Assembly (NCBI RefSeq): GCF_014200045.1
Contig: NZ_JACHOV010000004.1
Span: 1 to 64,000 of the forward strand
Length of the DNA stretch: 64,000 bases
From: Rhizorhapis suberifaciens
GTDB lineage: Bacteria; Pseudomonadota; Alphaproteobacteria; Sphingomonadales; Sphingomonadaceae
Direction of reading: 5' to 3'
In this document: positions 1 through 9,950 of the stretch, piece after piece
Numbering within the stretch: position 1 is the stretch's first letter
Layout of the letters: the number at the start of each line of letters is the position of its first letter
Program-made: the position numbers and the translations under genes
The notes under the pieces: generated by a model
Databases searched by the model: none
Seen by the model: the letters and a program-made list of their open reading frames with translations, nothing else
What the model was told of the DNA's origin: nothing

Positions 1-110
1 TATCGCTTGATGCCCATGATGCCTCCGCCGCTGCGAAAACCCATGAATCAGACATCATCCCGCTTGGGAATCCTCTGAATGTCGATACAGCCTAGACTTC
101 TGTCTTTCCT

Positions 111-152
111 CGTTTTCCAAATCAGCAGGTGATCCCATCTGCTTGGAAAACG
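111..152 (-). terminator. Hairpin just past the malic enzyme stop codon
   Basis: A long dyad has outer arms CGTTTTCCA (111-119) and TGGAAAACG (144-152) and inner arms AGCAG (124-128) and CTGCT (139-143). It begins 3 bases past the stop codon of the minus-strand malic enzyme gene, where a terminator belongs. No clear U-tract follows on the minus strand, so Rho-independent termination is inferred from position and stem only. The rest of positions 1-110 holds no gene I can support. Confidence 0.5.
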
Positions 153-154
153 CT

Positions 155-2419
155 CTAGCGCGCGATACCTCCGGCGGCGAGGACCGCCAGCGTTACCAGT
201 TCCGATGCAGTAGAACCCATGGTTGCGATCTGAACCGGCTTTTCCATGCCGACGAGCATCGGACCGATGATTGCGTCGCCGCCCAGTTCACGAAGCAGCT
301 TCGCGGACAGGTTGGCCGATTGCAGGCCCGGCATGATCAGTACATTGGCTGGCGCGGAAAGACGGCTGAAGGGATATTTCTTCATGACATTGGGATTGAG
401 CGCTGCGTCTGGAGCCATTTCGCCTTCATATTCGAAATTGACCGCACGTGCGTCCAGCAGCGCCACGGCATCACGAATATTATTGAGCCACTGACCAGCA
501 GGGTTGCCGAAAGTCGAGTAGGACAGGAAAGCGACGCGCGGTTCGTGGCCCATGCGGCGCGCCACGTCCGCAGTACCTTCGGCAATATCGGCCAATTCTT
601 CGGCGCTGGGCCGCTCATGGACGGTCGTATCCGCCATGAAAACAGTGTGTGATTGCCCCACCAGAACGTGAATGCCGAAATGGGTTTCGCCTTCCAACGG
701 ATCGAGAACCTTGCGGATTTCGCGCATGGATTGGGCATAGGTCCGTGTGACGCCGGTGATCATCGCATCGGCTTCGGCAAGTTTCAGCATCAGGGCCGCG
801 AAGATATTGCGGTCGCGGTTGACCATTCGCTCGCAATCGCGGCGGAGATAGCCACGGCGCTGCAGCCGCTCGTAGAGCATTTCGACCATCTTGGGCACCA
901 GCGGGGAATTGACGCTGTTGTGCACCTCAAAGCTCTGCGGATCAGCAACACCCAGCGCCGCAAGCCGGTCGTAAACGTCGTTGCGCCCCACGAGAACCGG
1001 GATGCCATAACCGCCGTCGCGGAACTGGATAGCGGCGCGAAGGACGACCTCTTCCTCGCCTTCTGCAAACACGACCCGCTTGGGCTCCGCCCTGGCCCCA
1101 TCATAGGCCAGGGTTAATGCCGAAGTCGTGGGATTGAGGCGGCCCTTAAGGCTCTGACGATAAGCGGCCATGTCCTCGATGCGCTTCTGCGCGACGCCGC
1201 TGTCCATCGCGGCTTGCGCCACGGCTGCTGGAACCACCTCCATCAGGCGCGGGTCGAAAGGCGCTGGAATGATATATTCGGGGCCAAAGCTGTGCAACAG
1301 CCCTCCATAGGCGCTCGCCACTTCCTCGGGCACCTGCTGACGCGCAAGATCGGCAATGGCATTTGCCGCGGCGATCTTCATTTCTTCGTTGATCGTGGTG
1401 GCCCGCACGTCGAGCGCGCCCCGGAAGATGAAGGGGAACCCCAGGACGTTATTTACCTGGTTCGGAAAGTCGGAGCGACCGGTGGCGATGATCGCGTCGG
1501 GGCGCGCCGCCTTGGCATCTGGCGGGGAGATTTCGGGGTCGGGATTGGCCATCGCAAAGATGATCGGACGCGGAGCCATGTCCCTGACCATTTCAGGCTT
1601 TAGGGCGCCAGCAGCGGAAAGGCCGAGAAAAATGTCAGCACCGGAAAGCGCTTCTTCAAGTGTCCGGGCCTCGGTCGGAACTGCATGAGCGGATTTCCAC
1701 TGATCGATGCCCGAAGCACGCCCCTGATAAATAACGCCCTGGCGATCACACATGATCACATTATCAGCGCGGACACCCATGGCCTTGATGAGTTCCGTGC
1801 AGGCGATCGCGGCCGCGCCAGCGCCATTCACCACGACCTTCACATTTTTCAGATCGCGTCCGGTGAGATAGCAGGCATTGATGACCCCGGCCGCGGTAAT
1901 GATCGCCGTGCCATGCTGGTCATCATGAAAGACCGGGATGTTCATCCGTTCACGCAAAGTCTGTTCAATGACGAAACATTCGGGCGCCTTGATATCCTCC
2001 AGATTGATCCCGCCGAAGCTTGGCTCCATGAGTTCGACCGCGCTGATGAACGCATCGACGTCTTCGGTCTTCAGTTCGATGTCTATGGAATCGACATCGG
2101 CGAAACGCTTGAAGAGGACTGCCTTGCCTTCCATGACCGGCTTCGACGCCAGCGCGCCCAGATTGCCGAGCCCGAGGATGGCAGTTCCATTGGAAATAAC
2201 GGCGACCAGATTGCCCTTGGCGGTATAATCATAAGCGGTGGCGGGATCATCGGCGATGGCCCGGACCGGAACCGCTACGCCCGGCGAATAGGCGAGGCTC
2301 AAATCCCGTTGAGTGGCCATCGGCTTTGAGGCGATGATCTCAATCTTCCCCGGCCGCCCGTGCGAATGGAACAGGAGTGCCTCGCGCTCTGAAAATTCGA
2401 TGTTCGCCTTATCGCTCAT
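155..2419 (-). CDS. maeB: NADP-dependent malic enzyme with C-terminal phosphotransacetylase-like domain
   Basis: This cytosolic enzyme oxidatively decarboxylates malate to pyruvate with reduction of NADP+, linking the TCA cycle to pyruvate and NADPH. The 754-residue product has the malic enzyme part first: YSPGVAVP at about 44-51, KGNLVAVISNGTAILGLGNLG-type core at about 68-88, and the dinucleotide loop VVNGAGAAAIAC. From about residue 425 a phosphate acetyl/butyryltransferase-like domain follows, which in the MaeB family is mainly an allosteric acetyl-CoA sensor. The start at 2419 (MSDKANIEF) has GAGGA about 8 bases upstream. Longer in-frame starts at 2443 and 2602 lack one. It is divergent from mutS across 136 bp. 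Length matches the family (about 750-760). Confidence 0.95.
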   Translation of the reverse strand: MSDKANIEFSEREALLFHSHGRPGKIEIIASKPMATQRDLSLAYSPGVAVPVRAIADDPATAYDYTAKGNLVAVISNGTAILGLGNLGALASKPVMEGKAVLFKRFADVDSIDIELKTEDVDAFISAVELMEPSFGGINLEDIKAPECFVIEQTLRERMNIPVFHDDQHGTAIITAAGVINACYLTGRDLKNVKVVVNGAGAAAIACTELIKAMGVRADNVIMCDRQGVIYQGRASGIDQWKSAHAVPTEARTLEEALSGADIFLGLSAAGALKPEMVRDMAPRPIIFAMANPDPEISPPDAKAARPDAIIATGRSDFPNQVNNVLGFPFIFRGALDVRATTINEEMKIAAANAIADLARQQVPEEVASAYGGLLHSFGPEYIIPAPFDPRLMEVVPAAVAQAAMDSGVAQKRIEDMAAYRQSLKGRLNPTTSALTLAYDGARAEPKRVVFAEGEEEVVLRAAIQFRDGGYGIPVLVGRNDVYDRLAALGVADPQSFEVHNSVNSPLVPKMVEMLYERLQRRGYLRRDCERMVNRDRNIFAALMLKLAEADAMITGVTRTYAQSMREIRKVLDPLEGETHFGIHVLVGQSHTVFMADTTVHERPSAEELADIAEGTADVARRMGHEPRVAFLSYSTFGNPAGQWLNNIRDAVALLDARAVNFEYEGEMAPDAALNPNVMKKYPFSRLSAPANVLIMPGLQSANLSAKLLRELGGDAIIGPMLVGMEKPVQIATMGSTASELVTLAVLAAGGIAR

Positions 2420-2555
2420 TAAGGATTCCTCACTTTCGGACATCGGCCGACGATTTGTTGATTTTGCCGTAGGATCGAAACGACGATAGGACAAGTCGGC
2501 TCGGCGCATTTCTAGCCTCTTTCTTGTCAATGGCAGCTCGGCTATCGCATGCGCG

Positions 2556-5195
2556 ATGAACAAGGCCGCCTCCTCCATCGCCGACGGACTGCCCAGCAGC
2601 ATGACGCCTATGATGGCGCAATATTTCGAATTGAAGGCTGAGGCGGGCGACTGCCTGCTCTTTTACCGCATGGGCGACTTTTTCGAGCTTTTTTTTGACG
2701 ACGCCAAGGCAGCGGCTGCAACATTGGACATAGCATTGACGTCCCGCGGCGAGCATGGCGGACAGCCGGTGCCGATGTGCGGCGTGCCGGTGCATGCGGC
2801 GGAAAATTACCTCGCGCGCCTGATCCGGGCGGGCCATCGCGTTGCCATCGCGGAGCAAACCGAGACTCCGGCACAGGCAAGGGCTCGGGGCAGCAAGGCG
2901 CTGGTCGGGCGGTCCATCGTCCGCTTCGTAACTGCGGGCACGCTGACCGAGGACAGCCTGCTCGACGCGCGTAAGGATAATATGCTGGTGGCGATTGGCA
3001 GCGCGGGCGGAAGTCTGGCGTTGGCGGCCGCGGACATTTCGACGGGACGCTTTGAAACGCTGGGCATTGAGGAACAGGCGCTGCATGCGGAGCTGGCGCG
3101 GCTCAGAGCCTCAGAAATTCTATTTGCCGACGATCTTTCGGTCGATGTGCCGGACGCACATCCTTTCAGCCGCACCGCATTCGACAGCGTCCGGGCCGAG
3201 GAGCAAATGAAGAAGCTGTTCGGCGTGGCGACACTTGACGGTTTCGGCCAATTTTCTCGCTCGGAATTAGCGGCGATGGGCGGGCTCATCGCCTATCTCG
3301 ATCATGCCGGCAAAGGGAGGCTTCCCTTCCTGCAACCGCCGGTGCAGCGCCATCAAGGCATGCACCTGATGATCGACGCCGCAACGCGCGAAAGCCTGGA
3401 AATCACTCAGACCATGGCGGGAATGCGGGCAGGCAGCCTGCTGGGCACCATTGACCGAACTGTTACCGGAGCCGGCGCTCGCCTGCTTGGTGCGGATATC
3501 TCCGCTCCCCTTCTCGACCGGCACGTCATTGAGCAACGGCTGGCCCTGGTGCAATGGTTCCATGACGACAGCAACGCACGCGATCATGTGCGGTCGGCGT
3601 TGAAGGCGCTACCCGATATCGGCCGGGCCCTGGGGCGCATTGCCATCGGTCGGGGGAGCCCCCGCGACCTGGGTCAGCTTCGCGACGGCCTGAATGAAGC
3701 GCGATTGCTGCGGGAACGGCTCGGAAGATTGCCGGAATTGCCTGTGCTGCTTGCCGAATTGCTGCCGCAATTGGATGGGCATGGCGCACTGGTGGATCTG
3801 TTGACCCGCGCCCTGGTGCCCAGCCCGCCTACCGAAACGGCGCAGGGCGGCTATATCGCCGATGGCTATGACGCCGCGCTCGATGATCTGCGGCGCATGG
3901 CCGGAGACGGGCGGCGAGCCATCGCTGCTCTGGAATCGAAATATCGAGCGCAGACCGGCCTTGCTTCCCTCAAGATCAGGCATAATGCGGTGCTTGGCTA
4001 TCATGTCGAGGTGCCCGCCCGGCATGGCGACGCGCTGATGGCTGAAGGCAGCGGCTTTACGCATCGACAGACCTTGGCGGGGGTTGTGCGGTTCAATTCG
4101 CCGGACTTGCATGAGGAAGCGGTGCGTGTGGCGCAGGCGGGCGGCCATGCTTTGGCCGCCGAGGCGGCGCATCTGGAGGACCTTATTGCTGAGGTTCTGA
4201 CCCGCAAGACCGCGATTTCCCGCGCCGCGGATGCCCTGGCTCGAATCGATGTGAGCGCTGGTCTGGCCGAGCGGGCGGCGGAGGGAGGCTGGTGCCGTCC
4301 CCATTTCGACGACGGCCTGTGCCTCGACATTCAGGGTGGACGGCACCCGGTGGTGGAGGCCGCCCTCGCGAAGCTTGGCGCGCCCTTTGTCGCCAATGAC
4401 TGCTGCCTGGAGGAAAAGAGCCGCCTGTGGCTGGTGACCGGGCCTAATATGGGCGGCAAGTCGACTTTTCTCAGGCAAAACGCCCTTATCGTCATTTTGG
4501 CTCAGGCAGGGAGCTTTGTTCCCGCGACTTCGGCCAGGTTGAGCATGGTCGATCGCTTGTTCAGCCGGGTGGGCGCGTCCGACAATCTGGCGCGCGGGCG
4601 CTCGACCTTCATGGTCGAGATGGTGGAGACGGCAGCGATCCTTGCCCAGGCGACAGAACGCAGCTTCGTCATTCTGGATGAGGTAGGACGCGGCACGTCC
4701 ACCTATGACGGGCTGGCGCTCGCCTGGGCGGTGGTCGAGGCGGTGCATGAGGTCAATCGCTGCCGGTGCCTGTTCGCTACGCATTATCATGAGCTGACAA
4801 GGCTTTCCGAGAAGTTGGACGCACTATCGCTTCATCACGTCCGTGCGCGCGAATGGAAGGGCGACCTTGTCCTTCTGCATGAGGTTTCGGAGGGACCAGC
4901 GGACCGGAGTTACGGCCTGGCGGTTGCCCGCCTGGCAGGGCTTCCCCCTACGGTGCTGGCGCGGGCGAAAGATGTCCTTTCGCGGCTGGAGGAAGGCAAG
5001 GCAAAGACAGGCGGGATAGCGGCCGGGCTGGACGACCTGCCCCTGTTCGCCGCAATGGCAGAGAGAAAAGAAGAGAAGAGAGATGTGCTGAGAGACGCCC
5101 TTGGGAAGATAGACGCAGACGCGCTTAGCCCCAGGGAGGCGCTGGACGTGCTATACCGACTGAAGCAGCTAGCGGAGGTCGACAGGAGCGACTAG
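2556..5195 (+). CDS. mutS: DNA mismatch repair protein MutS
   Basis: MutS recognises base mismatches and small loops and starts methyl-independent or MutL-dependent repair. The 879-residue protein shows the mismatch-reading motif GDFFELF at residues 40-46 (Phe-Phe-Glu where E. coli has Phe-Tyr-Glu), connector and clamp domains, Walker A GPNMGGKST near residue 630 and Walker B VILDEVGRGTSTYDG near residue 704. The C-terminal region near 800-879 is short, as usual. The start at 2556 has no good ribosome binding site. An ATG at 2601 (MTPMMAQYF), also without one, is the alternative. glnD follows 40 bp downstream on the same strand. Confidence 0.97.
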   Translation: MNKAASSIADGLPSSMTPMMAQYFELKAEAGDCLLFYRMGDFFELFFDDAKAAAATLDIALTSRGEHGGQPVPMCGVPVHAAENYLARLIRAGHRVAIAEQTETPAQARARGSKALVGRSIVRFVTAGTLTEDSLLDARKDNMLVAIGSAGGSLALAAADISTGRFETLGIEEQALHAELARLRASEILFADDLSVDVPDAHPFSRTAFDSVRAEEQMKKLFGVATLDGFGQFSRSELAAMGGLIAYLDHAGKGRLPFLQPPVQRHQGMHLMIDAATRESLEITQTMAGMRAGSLLGTIDRTVTGAGARLLGADISAPLLDRHVIEQRLALVQWFHDDSNARDHVRSALKALPDIGRALGRIAIGRGSPRDLGQLRDGLNEARLLRERLGRLPELPVLLAELLPQLDGHGALVDLLTRALVPSPPTETAQGGYIADGYDAALDDLRRMAGDGRRAIAALESKYRAQTGLASLKIRHNAVLGYHVEVPARHGDALMAEGSGFTHRQTLAGVVRFNSPDLHEEAVRVAQAGGHALAAEAAHLEDLIAEVLTRKTAISRAADALARIDVSAGLAERAAEGGWCRPHFDDGLCLDIQGGRHPVVEAALAKLGAPFVANDCCLEEKSRLWLVTGPNMGGKSTFLRQNALIVILAQAGSFVPATSARLSMVDRLFSRVGASDNLARGRSTFMVEMVETAAILAQATERSFVILDEVGRGTSTYDGLALAWAVVEAVHEVNRCRCLFATHYHELTRLSEKLDALSLHHVRAREWKGDLVLLHEVSEGPADRSYGLAVARLAGLPPTVLARAKDVLSRLEEGKAKTGGIAAGLDDLPLFAAMAERKEEKRDVLRDALGKIDADALSPREALDVLYRLKQLAEVDRSD

Positions 5196-5235
5196 ATATG
5201 GTCCCACCATCCCGGGACTAGGACACCAAAGCAGC

Positions 5236-8001
5236 ATGGCCACCCTTTTCGACAGTCTGGCAAGCCGGCGCGCCATCATTGATCGCCGGGAGATCGCTGA
5301 CGGCCTGGCCGACATCGCCACTCAGCATCAGGGCGACAGTATGAAGCTGCGCCAGGCCATTGTAGTGCGGCTGAAGGATGCATTGGCCCATGGGCGGAGC
5401 GAGATAGCGCGGCGCCTGCTCGTTCATCCATCACGCGGCCGGGAAGCCGCGGGCGGACAGGCCTTTTTGATCGATCAGATTATCCGCCTGCTCTATGATT
5501 CGACCGTCCAGTTTCTTTACCCCAACAGCAACCCCACGGTCGCTGAGCGGATCGCCATCATGGCGGTGGGCGGCTATGGGCGAGGCGAAATGGCCCCGCA
5601 CAGCGACGTCGATATTGCCTTCATCACGCCCTACAAGCCCACCGGATGGACCGAACAGGTCATCGAATCCATGCTCTATTCGCTTTGGGACTTGCGGCTG
5701 AAGGTCGGGCATTCCAGCCGCTCGGTGGATGAGACCATGCGTATGGCAAAGGAGGACCTCACCATTCGCACCGCCCTTTTGGAAGGGCGCTACATCTGGG
5801 GTGACCAGCAGGTTTATGAGGAAGCCTCCCGGCGTTTCGACAAGGAAGTGGTGAAGGACACCGCTCGCAGCTTCATCGCCGAAAAGCTGGCCGAACGCGA
5901 TGATCGGCACAAGCGGATGGGCGATAGTCGCTATGTGGTCGAACCCAATGTCAAGGAAGGCAAGGGCGGGCTTCGCGACTTGCACACGCTGTTCTGGATC
6001 GGCAAATATGTGCACCGCGTGCGGTCGGTATCGGATCTGGTGGAAGCAGGGCTGCTGACGCCGAAAGAGTTGCGGCAGTTTCAGCGAGCCGAGAATTTCC
6101 TATGGGCCGTGCGATGCCATCTGCACAGCATAACAGGCCGCGCCGAGGATCGGCTGACATTCGATCTGCAAAAGGAAATCGCGACGCGCATGCGCTTTGC
6201 CGAACGGCAGGGGAAGTCCGCCGTCGAGCGTTTCATGCAATATTATTTCCTGAACGCCAAAATGGTGGGCGACCTGACCGGCGTCTTCCTTGCCCATCTC
6301 GATGACGCCTTCGCAGCCCGGGGACGGCGCTTTCTGCCCAGCATTGCCCGACGACCCAAGAAGCTAAATGGCTTCAAACTGGATCGAGGCCGGCTGGCGC
6401 TGCCCTATGACGCATTTTTTGCCGAAGACCCGGTGCGGATGATCGAAATGTTCGCGCTGGCCGACCGGCATGAACTGGAAATCCATCCCCTCGCCATGCG
6501 GGGGGCCAGCCGCGACGCAAACCTTATCGACAATGCCATTCGCAAGGATCCCCGTGCCAACGCGCTCTTCATGGAAGTGCTGACATCTCCGCGAAACGCG
6601 GAAAAGGTGCTTCGCTGGATGAACGAGGCAACTATTTTCGGCCGCTTCATTCCCGAATTCGGCCGGGTCGTAGCCCAGATGCAGTTCGACATGTATCATC
6701 ACTACACCGTCGATGAACACACGATCCGTGCCGTCGGCCTGCTTGCCCGGATTGAGAGCGGCGTTTATCAGGAAGACCATCCGCTCTCCACCGCTATCAT
6801 GCAGAAGATACTGTCCCGCCGGGTGCTTTACGTTGCCGTGCTACTGCACGACATCGCCAAAGGGCGTGGCGGCGACCACAGCGTCATCGGCGCGGAAATC
6901 GCGCTCGATCTATGCCCCAGGCTTGGACTGACCGAGGCGGAAACCGACACTGTCGCCTGGCTGGTCCGCTACCACCTGCTGATGTCCGCCACGTCATTCA
7001 AACGCGATCTTTCGGACTTCAAGACCATACTCGACTTTACCGACATCGTGCAAAGCCCGGAGCGCCTTCGCCTGCTGCTGGTACTGACGGTCGTGGACAT
7101 CCGCGCCGTCGGGCCGGGCGTGTGGAACAGCTGGAAAAGACAGCTTTTGTCCGATCTTTACGAATTGGCGGAGGAAGTTCTTCGTCTGGGCCACAAGCAG
7201 AAAGGGCGCAAGGAACGGATCGAGGCGAAACAGCACCGCTTGCAGGACGCGCTTGGCCTGTCGGCCAAGGAGTTCACTGCCCTGCGCAAGCGCTTCCCTG
7301 AATCCTACTGGATCGCCGAACCTCACGACATTCTGGTGCAGAATGCTCAGCACATATTGGGGGCGGGCACGAACCCGCTATCGATCGCCGCCGAGGTCTA
7401 TCCAGACCGGGGCGCGACGCTGGTGACCGTCTATGCATCCGATCATCCGGGGCTTTTCTACAGGATTGCCGGGGCCATCCATCTAGCCGGCGGCAACATC
7501 ATCGATGCGCGTATCCATACGATGCGAGATGGCATGGCGATCGACAATTTTCTTGTGCAGGACCCTTTCGGTGGAACCTTCGAACGGACTGAACAGCTTG
7601 CCCGTATCCGCACTGCGATCGAGGACGCGCTCGCCAATCGTCATAAGCTTACGACCAAGCTGGAGGCAAAGCCGCTCAGCCGCACGCGCGCGGAGGCATT
7701 TCATATCGTCCCCAATGTGCTGATCGACAACAAGGCCTCGAACCGCTTCACCGTGGTAGAGGTCAACGCGCGGGATAGACCGGCCTTGCTCTACAGCCTG
7801 GCCTATGCCCTGTTCCAGTCGAAGGTGACGATCCATTCCGCGCACGTAGCCACCTATGGCGAGCGGGCGGTCGACACCTTCTACATCACTGATCTTCTGG
7901 GCGGTAAGTTGGAAAGCAAACAACGGATCGCGACCTTGGAAAAACGGTTGCTGGATGCCGCGGGCACGGTGCTTGAGGAACGCGTGCTGGAGGTGGCGTA
8001 A
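5236..8001 (+). CDS. glnD: [Protein-PII] uridylyltransferase / uridylyl-removing enzyme GlnD
   Basis: GlnD is the primary glutamine sensor of nitrogen control: it adds UMP to PII proteins when glutamine is low and removes it when high. The 921-residue chain has the nucleotidyltransferase motif GGYGRGEMAPHSDVDIAF at about 112-130, an HD hydrolase domain with HTIRAVG near 494 and LLHDIAKGRGGDHS near 535, and two C-terminal ACT domains near 728 and 838 for glutamine binding. Domain order and length are typical. It lies 40 bp after mutS and converges on recF with only 7 bp between stop codons and no obvious terminator. Its role fits the nitrate genes a few kb away, although adjacency does not prove co-regulation. 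Confidence 0.97.
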   Translation: MATLFDSLASRRAIIDRREIADGLADIATQHQGDSMKLRQAIVVRLKDALAHGRSEIARRLLVHPSRGREAAGGQAFLIDQIIRLLYDSTVQFLYPNSNPTVAERIAIMAVGGYGRGEMAPHSDVDIAFITPYKPTGWTEQVIESMLYSLWDLRLKVGHSSRSVDETMRMAKEDLTIRTALLEGRYIWGDQQVYEEASRRFDKEVVKDTARSFIAEKLAERDDRHKRMGDSRYVVEPNVKEGKGGLRDLHTLFWIGKYVHRVRSVSDLVEAGLLTPKELRQFQRAENFLWAVRCHLHSITGRAEDRLTFDLQKEIATRMRFAERQGKSAVERFMQYYFLNAKMVGDLTGVFLAHLDDAFAARGRRFLPSIARRPKKLNGFKLDRGRLALPYDAFFAEDPVRMIEMFALADRHELEIHPLAMRGASRDANLIDNAIRKDPRANALFMEVLTSPRNAEKVLRWMNEATIFGRFIPEFGRVVAQMQFDMYHHYTVDEHTIRAVGLLARIESGVYQEDHPLSTAIMQKILSRRVLYVAVLLHDIAKGRGGDHSVIGAEIALDLCPRLGLTEAETDTVAWLVRYHLLMSATSFKRDLSDFKTILDFTDIVQSPERLRLLLVLTVVDIRAVGPGVWNSWKRQLLSDLYELAEEVLRLGHKQKGRKERIEAKQHRLQDALGLSAKEFTALRKRFPESYWIAEPHDILVQNAQHILGAGTNPLSIAAEVYPDRGATLVTVYASDHPGLFYRIAGAIHLAGGNIIDARIHTMRDGMAIDNFLVQDPFGGTFERTEQLARIRTAIEDALANRHKLTTKLEAKPLSRTRAEAFHIVPNVLIDNKASNRFTVVEVNARDRPALLYSLAYALFQSKVTIHSAHVATYGERAVDTFYITDLLGGKLESKQRIATLEKRLLDAAGTVLEERVLEVA

Positions 8002-8008
8002 ACCGGTG

Positions 8009-9076
8009 TCAGCGGTGCACCACATGTCCCGCCGACACATGCAATCTGAACGCCGCGGCCAGCCCTTCGAACAAGGCAGGCTCCGTGCCGGTCATCCAGA
8101 CCTGACCTCCCCCCTGGGCCAGCCGCTCGAACAAAGCGAGCCGCCGCTGCGGATCAAGATGCGCCGCAACTTCGTCAAGCAACAATATGGGCCGGCGTCC
8201 CGTTCGGCGGGTGACCAATTCAGAATGCGCAAGGATGATCGACAAGAGCAGGGCTTTCTGCTCGCCGGTGGAACAGAGCGCCGCTGGCTGTGCCTTGGCG
8301 GCATGAACGACCGAAAGCTCGGTACGATGGGGTCCGCTAAGTGCCCGTCCGGCCGCCGTATCGCGACGTCGGCCATCAGCCAGGACCTGCACCATATCGC
8401 CATCCGGATCATCCCAGCCGTCCAGGCCCAGCAAGGGGCGAGCGAAGGGATCGTCCGCCTGCCCTGCGAGCGCCTCACTCAGGGCGGCGACCGTATCCCT
8501 TCGCGCCCGCGCAAGGAGAGCGCCATGCTCCGCCATCTGCGCTTCCAAAGCGGCCAACCAGGTTGCATCAGCCGGACTGTCCCCCGTCAAAAGCTTCGTG
8601 CGGCTCCGCATTGCCGCGTCATAGCGCGCGCTGTGGACGGCATGGCCGGGGTGAAGCGCCAGCACCAGCCGGTCAAGAAATCTCCGCCGCCCTCCAGGGG
8701 ACTCAATGAAAAGCCTATCCATGGCAGGGGTTAGCCAAATGATGCTCAACCATTCCGACAGGGCGGTCGCCGCCGCCTGCGCTCCGTTAATGCGGACGAG
8801 CCGCCGGTCGGGCGCATCGGCCGTGGTGCCGGTGCCGATTGTGACATCATTGAGCTGCGCTGCGATGCTGAAATTGCCTGGCCCACCCTGCCGCGCCATC
8901 TCACGCAAAGGCGCGCCACGCAGTCCCCTGCCCGGCGCCAGCACCGAAACAGCCTCTAAAATGTTGGTTTTTCCTGCACCATTTTCGCCCGTAAGGACCA
9001 CGAATTGCTGGTCCGGCACAATCAGTGCATCCGCGTGATTGCGGAAATCTGTAACGGACAAGCGGCGAAGCGACAT
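8009..9076 (-). CDS. recF: DNA replication and repair protein RecF
   Basis: RecF is an SMC-like ATPase that binds single/double-strand DNA junctions and helps RecOR load RecA at gaps. The 355-residue protein carries Walker A GENGAGKT at residues 30-37, the ABC-type signature region around [11 protein letters not shown] and the Walker B segment [13 protein letters not shown]. The start [14 protein letters not shown] is the standard RecF N-terminus, where the FRN(Y/H) motif is diagnostic. The gene stands apart from dnaA/dnaN/gyrB here, instead converging on glnD. Confidence 0.95.
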   Translation of the reverse strand: MSLRRLSVTDFRNHADALIVPDQQFVVLTGENGAGKTNILEAVSVLAPGRGLRGAPLREMARQGGPGNFSIAAQLNDVTIGTGTTADAPDRRLVRINGAQAAATALSEWLSIIWLTPAMDRLFIESPGGRRRFLDRLVLALHPGHAVHSARYDAAMRSRTKLLTGDSPADATWLAALEAQMAEHGALLARARRDTVAALSEALAGQADDPFARPLLGLDGWDDPDGDMVQVLADGRRRDTAAGRALSGPHRTELSVVHAAKAQPAALCSTGEQKALLLSIILAHSELVTRRTGRRPILLLDEVAAHLDPQRRLALFERLAQGGGQVWMTGTEPALFEGLAAAFRLHVSAGHVVHR

Positions 9077-9164
9077 GCAACCGCTCTACCCGCTGTTGCC
9101 GCCAGGTTGAAGCAAAAGCAGTGGCAGGCGTCGATGTGCTTCGGGGAATGCAGCAGAGTTTCTT

Positions 9165-9950
9165 TTAATCGCCCCGCACGTCAACATGCGCCTGCACCGC
9201 AGCTGCGGTCGCGGCACGAATATCCATTGCCTTGCCTATCAGCAGCAGTGCCGGGCCGTCGCCTATGCCGGTCCTTACCGCTAGCGGCAACAGATCGAGC
9301 CGGGTGGCAAGATGCCGTTCCTCCGGCAGGCTGGCGTTTTCGATGACGATGGCGGGCGTCTCTCCGGAGAGTCCGGCGGCCATTAGCTGCCGTGAGACAT
9401 CCTCGGCAGCCGCCTTGCCCATATAGACCGCCAATGTGGATTCCGGATCGGCCAATGCCTGCCAGTCGAGGTCCAGCACCTCGCCCTTGCGGGCATGGGC
9501 TGTGACGAATTGCAGGCGCCTCGCCATGCCTCGCAGCGTTAGCGACAGCCCGAGGCTTGCCGCAGCGGCGCTGGCCGCAGTGATGCCAGGGCAGATGCGA
9601 ACGTCTATTCCCGCGGTGCGCAGATGGGCAATTTCTTCCATCGACCGGCCAAATATGGACGGATCCCCACCCTTCAGCCGGACTACGCGCCTCCCTGATT
9701 TGGCAGAGGCAAGCAGCAGATCGTTGATGCTTTCCTGGTCCTTGCTATGGCGGCCGGAACGCTTGCCAACGGAGACTCGTTCAGCTGTCGGCGCGATCAG
9801 CGACAGGATATCCGGACCGATCAGGGCATCATAAAAGACGATGTCCGCCGTGTAGATCAGCCGTTCCGCCTTGCGTGTCAGCAGTTCCGGATCGCCAGGT
9901 CCGCCACCGACCAACCAGACAGGATGAAGTTCGTGGGGTTGTTCAGGCAT
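9165..9950 (-). CDS. cobA: Uroporphyrinogen-III C-methyltransferase (siroheme synthesis)
   Basis: The enzyme transfers two methyl groups from SAM to uroporphyrinogen III to give precorrin-2, the precursor of siroheme, the cofactor of assimilatory nitrite and sulfite reductases. The 261-residue product shows the SUMT motifs: VWLVGGGPGDPELLT near the N-terminus, VRLKGGDPSIFGR in the middle, and a MGKAAAED segment. It has only the methyltransferase domain, not the CysG dehydrogenase/ferrochelatase part. Its start overlaps the 3' end of nasA by 8 bases, so it is the last gene of the nitrate operon and supplies siroheme for nitrite reduction. Confidence 0.94.
   Translation of the reverse strand: MPEQPHELHPVWLVGGGPGDPELLTRKAERLIYTADIVFYDALIGPDILSLIAPTAERVSVGKRSGRHSKDQESINDLLLASAKSGRRVVRLKGGDPSIFGRSMEEIAHLRTAGIDVRICPGITAASAAAASLGLSLTLRGMARRLQFVTAHARKGEVLDLDWQALADPESTLAVYMGKAAAEDVSRQLMAAGLSGETPAIVIENASLPEERHLATRLDLLPLAVRTGIGDGPALLLIGKAMDIRAATAAAVQAHVDVRGD

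Noticed and set aside
3609-4790. 393-codon minus-strand ORF inside mutS
   Set aside because: Opposite strand of conserved MutS domains, low-complexity translation with no family features.
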